Shown here: positions 18,788-26,183 of the stretch, in pieces | Layout: the number at the start of each line of letters is the position of its first letter | Numbering within the stretch: position 1 is the first letter of the stretch | Assembly: GCA_033063855.1 (NCBI GenBank) | Contig: CP093830.1 | Span: 19,034,854-19,098,853 of the forward strand | DNA: 64,000 nucleotides | Direction: 5' to 3' | Source: Smittia aterrima | Lineage: Eukaryota; Arthropoda; Insecta; Diptera; Chironomidae | The notes under the pieces: model-generated | What the model saw: the letters and a program-made list of their open reading frames with translations, nothing else | What the model was told of the DNA's origin: nothing | Database searches by the model: none | Program-made: the position numbers and the translations under genes

Positions 18788-20392
18788 TTATCCCATTTTG
18801 GCGAAAGCAATTGCTGATATACCGATTAAGTGTCTGTTTAATTTTCCTGTTGCTGTCACCTGGAGCTTCTCGACAAACAGAACTCCTCCTCTAAGATGTT
18901 TGTAGTCTTCCAGAATAGAAACTGCTTCAATTATTTTCTCTTCAGTGATGGCTGGCAATGAAAATCTCTCGACAACAGCGCAAGGAACAAAGTCACCATC
19001 ATGGTCGGGAACTCCAACGACACAAACTTTGCGAACTCCTGGAAGCCTTTGAATGATTTCTTCGATTTCTGTTGGGTTCACCGTCTCATCGTGGCAACTG
19101 ATCATAAACTTTTTTCGTCCCACATAGAAAAGACTCAAGCTATCGTCGAAATAGCCAACGTCAGAGGTGTGCATCCAACCTCCTTCGTCCAGAAAAGCTT
19201 TGGTTTGTTCTTCATCGTCGACATAACCGAGAAAATTGAAAGGCATTTTAATTAAAATCTCTCCAGTTTCTCCGATTTTTCCATATTCTCCGTTTTCCAA
19301 TAAAATTCTTGCTTGAATGTTCGGCAGAAGTTTCCCAACTGAAGTCACTGCAGCTCCAGTTAAGTCAGTTCTTGTTATACATCCTCCAGTTTCTGACATT
19401 CCATACATTATGCAAACCTTTCCATTTGGCATAAAACTTTCCATTTGCTTGATCTTCTCTTCGGAAAGAGTCCAACCTCCAGTAATCAACATTTTAACGC
19501 AGCTCAGGTCCGTGGGGTTTGATTCCAAATATTCGATCATTTCGATGACTTCACAAGGAGATATATCAATTTGATTTGGTTTATACTTTTTTACGCAATC
19601 GATGTAATCTCGAGACGATAGTTTACGACTTGACAAGATTCTTGTTTGTTGGTTCAAAATTTGATGAGCCAAGATAGTAATGCCACAAACCCAAGACAGA
19701 GGACGATTACTCAACATTACATTATTGTCAACATATCCGTTGAACGCATAATGCGATTGCAATATCTGAGCGTGAGAAATTCGAGTTAACTTTGGTTTAC
19801 CGGTGCTGCCAGATGAATGAACAATCGCAGCGCAAACTTTATCAGAACTCATGCCAAATGATTCAGGAATCGAATCGAAATCAGCCGCATCGTCAAAATA
19901 ATCTTTGATGTAGTCAAATTCTTTGAATCTTCGATCCATTGTAACTATTCTTGCTTCAATGTTCAAAGTCTTAAAAACAGTTTCAATCTTTTCGATTTGA
20001 TCACTGTCACAAAAGATAAGTTTTGGGGGTACCTTCCTGTAGATTTTCGTTAAATATTTGAAGTGATAGAACTCGAACTGTGGACACACGGTTATCCCAA
20101 TTAGAAAGCAACCAAGCACAGCCGGAGCAACAAAAGTTGAGTTTCGTCCGACAAATGCAACGACATCTCCAAACTTTAGATTTAATTTCTGAAGTCGAAC
20201 AGCTACTCGTCTCATCAGATCCGACATTTGCCCGCACGTAAGCTTCACGTCATCGTCAATGCAAATTTGAATAACTTTGTCCGAATACTTCCAGCAATCG
20301 TAAAGTAGAACTTGTCCTAAGGAGACATCAGCGTCGTAGATTTGTGGAAGTTTTTCTCCCGAAAATGTTTTAGCTAGAGCGTTGTACGACAT
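18788..20392 (-). CDS. Acyl-CoA synthetase, array copy 8
   Basis: Intact 534-residue paralogue, the most divergent in the N-domain. Residues 79-84 read VAFVGRN where most copies read VGFVARN, and TVCPQFEFYHFKYL replaces the PVCPLF segment. Residues 119-126 are YRKVPPKL. The pocket loop is NNVMLSNRPLSWVCG, followed by ITILAHQIL. LITGGWTLSEEK precedes YGMSETGGCITRTDLTGAA, the only copy with YGMSE instead of YGMTE. A8 is GRKKFMISC with HDETVNPTEIE. Phosphate loop SSGSTGKPK and catalytic lysine 517 are kept. The initiator is weak (TTTAGTC). Confidence 0.93.
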   Translation of the reverse strand: MSYNALAKTFSGEKLPQIYDADVSLGQVLLYDCWKYSDKVIQICIDDDVKLTCGQMSDLMRRVAVRLQKLNLKFGDVVAFVGRNSTFVAPAVLGCFLIGITVCPQFEFYHFKYLTKIYRKVPPKLIFCDSDQIEKIETVFKTLNIEARIVTMDRRFKEFDYIKDYFDDAADFDSIPESFGMSSDKVCAAIVHSSGSTGKPKLTRISHAQILQSHYAFNGYVDNNVMLSNRPLSWVCGITILAHQILNQQTRILSSRKLSSRDYIDCVKKYKPNQIDISPCEVIEMIEYLESNPTDLSCVKMLITGGWTLSEEKIKQMESFMPNGKVCIMYGMSETGGCITRTDLTGAAVTSVGKLLPNIQARILLENGEYGKIGETGEILIKMPFNFLGYVDDEEQTKAFLDEGGWMHTSDVGYFDDSLSLFYVGRKKFMISCHDETVNPTEIEEIIQRLPGVRKVCVVGVPDHDGDFVPCAVVERFSLPAITEEKIIEAVSILEDYKHLRGGVLFVEKLQVTATGKLNRHLIGISAIAFAKMG

Positions 20393-21133
20393 GATTCCGT
20401 CTTGAAGAAGCTTAAGTTTTTGACTAAATATTTTTCTCAGTGTTTACGAGAACGTGGAACGAAATTACCTCTCGATATTTACTTGTCTTGTCAACCAGAT
20501 TAAACGTTTCATTTATTTAAAGATTGTAAAACAGTAAAAGTCACCAAATAAACTGAAATAAAGAAGCTTTTGATAAAGTTCATTCGGCTGTTCTGTTGTT
20601 GTAAAAATGTAGACTGATGTAAAGTATAAGTCAGTGATCCTACTTCTTATCAAAGTTTGATAAGAATACGCAAAAATTATTATCTTATTGTATGCGGCAC
20701 TTTATCACAATTATTTATGATTAGAGTAGTATCTTGAAAATTACATGTAAATATCATCTGTTGTTTGTGTTCTTTAAATAACTGTCAGAACGATCTCTAA
20801 TATAACTGAAACTTAAGCAGTAAAGATTAGAAAAGCTAAGAATGTTTATGAAATGTTCTTCAGTTGATTAAATTTGAAGGTTATCTAGTCTCCTTCAAAT
20901 CAGACTGAAGAACAAGGTGAAGAATGAACAACTTCGTTTTACATTAGATAACGATATATTTTACGTATTTCTTGATTTTTAAAAGTTACAAATGTACAAG
21001 AAATAAACTGAAAATTAGGATCTTCCAATATAAGTTCATTCAACTGAGCTGCTGTAATAAGTCGTTGACATTGCGTCTAATCAAAGTTTGAAATGAAACA
21101 CAATAAAATATTCAGAAATGTTACGGCGACATG
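20393..21133. other. Spacer between copies 8 and 9
   Basis: Carries the palindrome TTATCAAAGTTTGATAA at 20647-20663, about 255 bp upstream of copy 8, and the block 20885-21020 that recurs at 16024-16170. The stretch before the copy 9 stop (TCAAAGTTTGAAATG at about 21078) is a decayed version of the palindrome. No gene. Confidence 0.45.
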
Positions 21134-22741
21134 TTACCCCATTTTAGCAAAAGCAATTGCTGATTTTTGAACCAAATTTCTATTCAATTTTCCTGTTGCT
21201 GTGAGTTGGAGCTTATCGACAAAGAAAACTCCTCCTCTGAGATGTTTGTGATCTTCCAAAACAGAAACTGCTTCAATTATTTCCTTTTCAGTTATGGCAG
21301 GCAAAGGAAGTCTTTCAACAACAGCGCAAGGCACCAAGTCAGCATCATAGTCGGGAACTCCTACAACACAAACTTTGCGAACTCCAGGAAGTTTTTGAAT
21401 GACTTCTTCTATTTCTATTGGATTCACCGTTTGATCGGAGAAACTAAATAAGAACTTTTTTCGTCCCACGTAGAAAAGATTTAACTTCTCATCGAAATAG
21501 CCAACGTCAGAAGTGTGAATCCAGCCATCATCGTCGAGCAAAGCTTTGGTTTGTTCTTCATCGTCAACATAACCGAGGAAGTTGAAAGGCATTTTAATTA
21601 AAATCTCTCCAGTTTCTCCAATCTTTCCATATTCTCCGTTTTCCAATAAAATTCTTGCGTGAACGTTTGGCAGAAGTTTTCCGACTGAAGTCAGTGCACT
21701 TCCGACGACGTCAGCTCTGGTTGCAGCTCCTCCAGCTTCTGTCATCCCATAATTTACACAAATCCTGCCATTTGGCATGAAACTTTCCATTTGCTTAATC
21801 TTTTCTTCAGAAAGTGTCCATCCTCCAGTCGACAATAATTTAATGCTGCACAGATCCGTGGGGTTTGATTGCAAATAATCGATCATTTCTATGATTTCAA
21901 AGGGAGCCAAACCAATTTGATTTGGTTTATACTTCTTGATGCAGTCAACATAATCTTGAGATGTTAGTTTACGACTTGACAAGATTCTTGTTTGATGGTT
22001 CAAAATGTTTTGACTCACGAGGATCATGCCACAAACCCAAGACAACTGAAAATTACTTAAATTCAAAGTGTTGTCAACAAATCCAGCGAACGCATAATGC
22101 GATTGTAATATCTGAGCGTGAGAAATTCGTGCTAACTTTGGTTTACCGGTGCTGCCAGATGAAGCAACAATCGCAGCGCAAACTTTATCAGAAGTTATGC
22201 CAAATGATTCAGGAATCGAATCGAAATCAGCCGCACCGTCAAAGTAATCTTTGATGTAGTCAAATGCTTCAAATCTTTGATCCAATGTGACTATTTTTGC
22301 TTCAATGTTCAGTGTTCTTAAAGCAATTTCGATCTTTTCGATTTGATCACTGTCACAAAAGATAATTTTTGGATTTGTCTTCTTGTAAATTGGTATTAAT
22401 TCTTCAGTTTCGTAACAATTGAATAGTGGACACACGGGAAGCCCAAGTAGAAAGCAACCAAGCACAGCAGGAGCAAGATAAGTTGAGTTTCGTGCGACAA
22501 ATCCAACGATATCACCAAACTTCAGATTTAATTTCTGAAGTCGAACAGCTACTCGTCTCATTAGATCCGACATTTGCCCGCACGTAAGCTTCACGTCATC
22601 GTCAATGCAAATTTGAATGACTTTGTCCGAATACTTCCAGCAATCGTAAAGTAGAACTTGTCCTAAGGAGACTTCACTGTCGTAGATTTGTGGAAGTTTT
22701 TCTCCCGAAAATGTTTTAGTTGTAACGTCGAATGAAGACAT
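21134..22741 (-). CDS. Acyl-CoA synthetase, array copy 9
   Basis: Intact 535-residue paralogue with a hybrid pocket loop: NTLNLSNFQLSWVCGMIL joins the NTLNL start of copies 4/6 to the WVCG end of copies 1/2. The downstream motif YGMTEAGGAATRADVVGSA is near copies 3/4. The linker (A8) is the most changed in the array: GRKKFLFSF with SDQTVNPIEIEEVI. Isoleucine 432, the basic residue 433 and the cysteine 434 are replaced by F, S and F, so the domain-rotation hinge may behave differently. Catalytic lysine 518 is present. It ends QKSAIAFAKMG. Confidence 0.93.
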   Translation of the reverse strand: MSSFDVTTKTFSGEKLPQIYDSEVSLGQVLLYDCWKYSDKVIQICIDDDVKLTCGQMSDLMRRVAVRLQKLNLKFGDIVGFVARNSTYLAPAVLGCFLLGLPVCPLFNCYETEELIPIYKKTNPKIIFCDSDQIEKIEIALRTLNIEAKIVTLDQRFEAFDYIKDYFDGAADFDSIPESFGITSDKVCAAIVASSGSTGKPKLARISHAQILQSHYAFAGFVDNTLNLSNFQLSWVCGMILVSQNILNHQTRILSSRKLTSQDYVDCIKKYKPNQIGLAPFEIIEMIDYLQSNPTDLCSIKLLSTGGWTLSEEKIKQMESFMPNGRICVNYGMTEAGGAATRADVVGSALTSVGKLLPNVHARILLENGEYGKIGETGEILIKMPFNFLGYVDDEEQTKALLDDDGWIHTSDVGYFDEKLNLFYVGRKKFLFSFSDQTVNPIEIEEVIQKLPGVRKVCVVGVPDYDADLVPCAVVERLPLPAITEKEIIEAVSVLEDHKHLRGGVFFVDKLQLTATGKLNRNLVQKSAIAFAKMG

Positions 22742-23373
22742 GATTCCGTCTTGACGAAGCTTAAGTTTTCGACTGAATATTTATTTCAACGTTAACGATA
22801 CTGTAACGATAGAGACGAAAAATATTTGCACTGTGATAATTTATATATTTACGGAAGAAAAAAACTTTTGATAAGGTTCAATTGCTGTTACATTTTCTTT
22901 TTTGTGATCGAGAGTCTGCTCAAAGTTAATCAAACACTAAGTGAGACTGATAATTGTCTACTTTCCATTTACGATGTCCAATATGTCTTCACGCCTCATC
23001 ATTCATACGAGGATTTTAATGAACATTTTAAATGACCGCTCAAGTAGACGTATCGTATTGATTTTTATCAAAACCTCAAAATTATCATAACACAAATCGT
23101 CATAAATAAATATTTTTAAATTTAGTTTCTTTTTTTTTAAAGTCTTTGATCCTATACACAACCACATCTCACCTCTTAAGGATCACACCCAAGTTCCAGC
23201 CTCCTAGCTCTTTTGTTAACGATGGTTAAAGCTAAGAATATTATTCAAGAAGGAAAATCTAAGCAAGCAATTTTCTAAGAAACATCAGAATTTTTTGCAT
23301 AAAAGGGAGAAAGTTGGAAAAAAGATTTTTTAGTCTAGAGTGAACCTTCTAAGGTAAAAACGGTTTTGCAAAC
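22742..23373. other. Spacer between copy 9 and the zinc-finger gene
   Basis: Initiator of copy 9 predicted at 22774. Up to about 23120 it matches the mosaic spacer at 15550-15990. From 23140 on (CCTATACACAACCACATCTC) the sequence is not array-like and presumably belongs to the promoter and leader of the plus-strand zinc-finger gene. Confidence 0.45.
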
Positions 23374-24088
23374 ATGGAAGGAGAAAAGATCTTCTATTCT
23401 AATGTGCGATGCAAGGAAGCAGACGAAAATACGGACCGAACACAGTTTGAAGAAAACGAAGACATCAACAATAATGTACGATCATTGAACATCAGCGAGA
23501 AAGAGATTTTCAATGATAAACTTAAGGAAGTGGATGAAGAATCGGAACAAACACAGCTTCAAATAAATGGATACATCAATAATGATAACTCAGGATCAAC
23601 GTTGAAAATCGTTCGAGTAGAATCTAAGAAGGCTTCTAGTAACATCAGACAAAGCCAACTGACGAAAGAAAAAATTAGCAACAAATGTGAAATCTGTGGA
23701 AAATTTTACGCATCTAAATATTCCTTAAAATATCACATCGATCTCGTTCACAACAAAATTAAGAATATTTACTGCGATCTCTGCAACTATTCAACAAACA
23801 TGAAAGCTCACATCCGAGCTCACATCAATAATCGCCACAATCAAACTCGTTCATTCAAATGTTCATTCGAAGGTTGCTCGAAAACATTCAAAACAAAGGG
23901 AAGTGCTAACATCCATCTTGCAGTTCATTCTGGTAAGATTTTAGATTTTTAGTTTAGATTTCGACATAGCTTTCATTTAAATATTTTCAGATGTCAGACC
24001 TTTTATCTGTGAGAAGTGTGGAAAAGGTTTCAAAAGAAGCGATAATTTGTCTAAACATCGTCGGCGCTATTGCAAAAAGAGAAATTAA
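23374..24088 (+). CDS. Small C2H2 zinc-finger protein
   Basis: Two exons, 23374-23932 and 23991-24088, with a 58-bp GT-AG intron; joined product 218 residues. The first 100 residues are acidic and low in recognisable structure (runs of D/E/N). Then come four fingers: CEICGKFYASKYSLKYHIDL (complete at HIDLVH), CDLCNYSTNMKAHIRAH (ending NNRH), CSFEGCSKTFKTKG (ending HLAVH) and, split by the intron, CEKCGKGFKRSDNLSKH ending in RRRYC, a C2HC form. This looks like a DNA-binding nuclear protein with a finger array at the C-terminus. It is the only plus-strand gene inside the synthetase array. AATAAA follows at about 24297. Target genes cannot be read from the sequence. Confidence 0.85.
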
Positions 24089-24575
24089 GCTTCTTCACAT
24101 GCAACGAACTAAGATTCCTCTAAACCTAATCGCTCAAGCAATTTCGCAGAAACATAAATAAGTATGATCTATTTATGTTATCAAAACGAATTTCGTAATT
24201 AGTTCGCATACTGAGCCAGTTTAGACTTCTCCCATCTCGCTATAAAATATTTCTTTTGTAAACCAAATATGGCGATTGTTAATTCTTTAATCTAGTAATA
24301 AAGATTTTCTTGTCTACTTCAGTTTCAAAGCTTTAAGTTCAGTTTTATTTAGGAACCCTGACGCGTCTGCTACCACGTTCGATATTACTTTTAGACAAAC
24401 AGGCTGACCTTTTACCCCGAAATAACATAAGAAGATTTTTTTCTTTTGAAGAATTCCTTAAAAATTGAAATTATTTTTGTAAAATTTAAATAAAATATTT
24501 TAGTTAAATAAATTTTTAGGTTTGTAGTCAAGCAGGGATTATACATGAATATTATGCAACAAATTACTCAGATCT
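24089..24575. other. Region between zinc-finger gene and copy 10
   Basis: Contains the 3' UTR of the zinc-finger gene (AATAAA near 24297) and AT-rich sequence. Only the last 40 bp before the copy 10 stop (ATGCAACAAATTACTCAGAT) is array-like. It matches the equivalent position of copy 7. Confidence 0.5.
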
Positions 24576-26183
24576 TTATCCCATTTTTGCAGAAGCAATT
24601 GCTGTGATCTCGATTAAGTGTCTGTTCAATTTTCCTGTTGCTGTGAGTTGGAGCTTATCGACAAAGAAAACTCCTCCTCTAAGATGTTTGTGATCTTCCA
24701 AAACAGAAACTGCTTCAATTATTTCCTCTTCAGTGATATTAGCTAATGCAGATCTCTCGACAACAGCGCAAGGAACAAGATCATTTTCATAGTCGGGAAT
24801 TCCTACAACACAAACCTTAGAAACTCCAGGAAGTTCCTGAATTATTTCTTCAATTTCTGTTGGATTCACTGTGTGATCGAGGCAACTAATCAAGAACTTT
24901 TTTCGTCCCACGTAGAAAAGATTTAACTTCTCATCGAAATAGCCAACGTCAGAAGTGTGAATCCAACCATCATCGTCGAGCAAAGCTTTGGTTTGTTCTT
25001 CATCATCGACGTAACCGAGAAAATTGAAAGGCATTTTAATTAAAATCTCTCCAGTTTCTCCAATCTTTCCATATTCTCCGTTTTCCAATAAAATTCTTGC
25101 TTGAATGTTCGGCAGAAGTTTCCCCACTGAAGTCAGTGCACCTTCATTGAAATCAGTTCTTGTTATTAATCCACCAGCTTCTGTCATCCCATACATTATG
25201 CAAACCCTTCCATTTGGAATGAAACTTTCCATTTGCTCAATCTTTTCTTCGGAAAGTGTCCAACCTCCAGTTGAAATAATTTTAATGCAACTTAGATCCG
25301 TTGGATTTGATGCCAAATACTCGATCATTTCGATGATTTCAGAAGGACCTATACCAATCTGATTTGGTTTATACAGCTTGATGCAATCGATGTATTCTCG
25401 AGACGTTAGCTTACGACTTGACAAGATTCTTGTTTCTTGGTTCAAAATTGGATGAGCCATGAGAAGAATGCCACAAATCCAGGACAAAGGACGATTATTT
25501 ATTATCACACAGTTGTCGACATATCCGGAGATAGCATAAAGCGACTGCAATATCTGAGCGTGAGAAATTCGGGCTAACTTTGGTTTACCGGTGCTGCCGG
25601 ATGAATGAACAAACGCAGCGCAAACTTTATCAGAAGTCATGCCAAATGATTGAGGAATCGAATCGAAGTCAGTCGTATCTTCAAAATAATCTTTGATGTA
25701 GTCATATGCCTGCAATCTTTGATCCAATGTAACTATTCGTGCTTCAATGTTCAAAGTTCTCAAAACAATTTCGATCTTTTCGATTTGATCACTGTCACAA
25801 AAGATAATTTTTGGCTTCGTCGTTTTGTAAACTTTAATTATATCTTCGACATCATAGCACTCGAAGAGCGGACACACGGGAAGCCCAAGTAGCATGCAGC
25901 CAAGAAAAGTTGGCGCCATGAAAGTCGAGTTTCTTGCGACAAATCCAACGATATCTCCAAACTTCAGATTTAATTTCTGAAGTCGAACAGCAACTTGCTT
26001 CATTAGATCCGACATTTGTCCGCACGTAAGCTTCACGTCATCGTCAATGCAAATTTGAATAACTTTATCCGAATACTTCCAGCAATCGTAGAGCAAAACT
26101 TGTCCTAAGGAAACTCCAGCATCGTAGATTTGTGGAAGATTTTCTCCCGAAAATGTTTTAGTTTCAACGTCGTATGAAGACAT
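24576..26183 (-). CDS. Acyl-CoA synthetase, array copy 10
   Basis: Intact 535-residue paralogue at the right end of the array. Pocket loop NCVIINNRPLSWICG with MAHPILNQET. Residues 188-192 read CAAFV where others read CAAIV or CAAII. YGMTEAGGLITRTDFNEGA resembles only copy 7, and the last 16 residues (NRHLIEITAIASAKMG) are identical to copy 7. The middle (EDTTDFDSIPQSF) follows copy 3, so the gene is a patchwork. Phosphate loop SSGSTGKPK, D412, A8 GRKKFLISC, catalytic lysine 518. Initiator predicted at 26216. Confidence 0.93.
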   Translation of the reverse strand: MSSYDVETKTFSGENLPQIYDAGVSLGQVLLYDCWKYSDKVIQICIDDDVKLTCGQMSDLMKQVAVRLQKLNLKFGDIVGFVARNSTFMAPTFLGCMLLGLPVCPLFECYDVEDIIKVYKTTKPKIIFCDSDQIEKIEIVLRTLNIEARIVTLDQRLQAYDYIKDYFEDTTDFDSIPQSFGMTSDKVCAAFVHSSGSTGKPKLARISHAQILQSLYAISGYVDNCVIINNRPLSWICGILLMAHPILNQETRILSSRKLTSREYIDCIKLYKPNQIGIGPSEIIEMIEYLASNPTDLSCIKIISTGGWTLSEEKIEQMESFIPNGRVCIMYGMTEAGGLITRTDFNEGALTSVGKLLPNIQARILLENGEYGKIGETGEILIKMPFNFLGYVDDEEQTKALLDDDGWIHTSDVGYFDEKLNLFYVGRKKFLISCLDHTVNPTEIEEIIQELPGVSKVCVVGIPDYENDLVPCAVVERSALANITEEEIIEAVSVLEDHKHLRGGVFFVDKLQLTATGKLNRHLIEITAIASAKMG

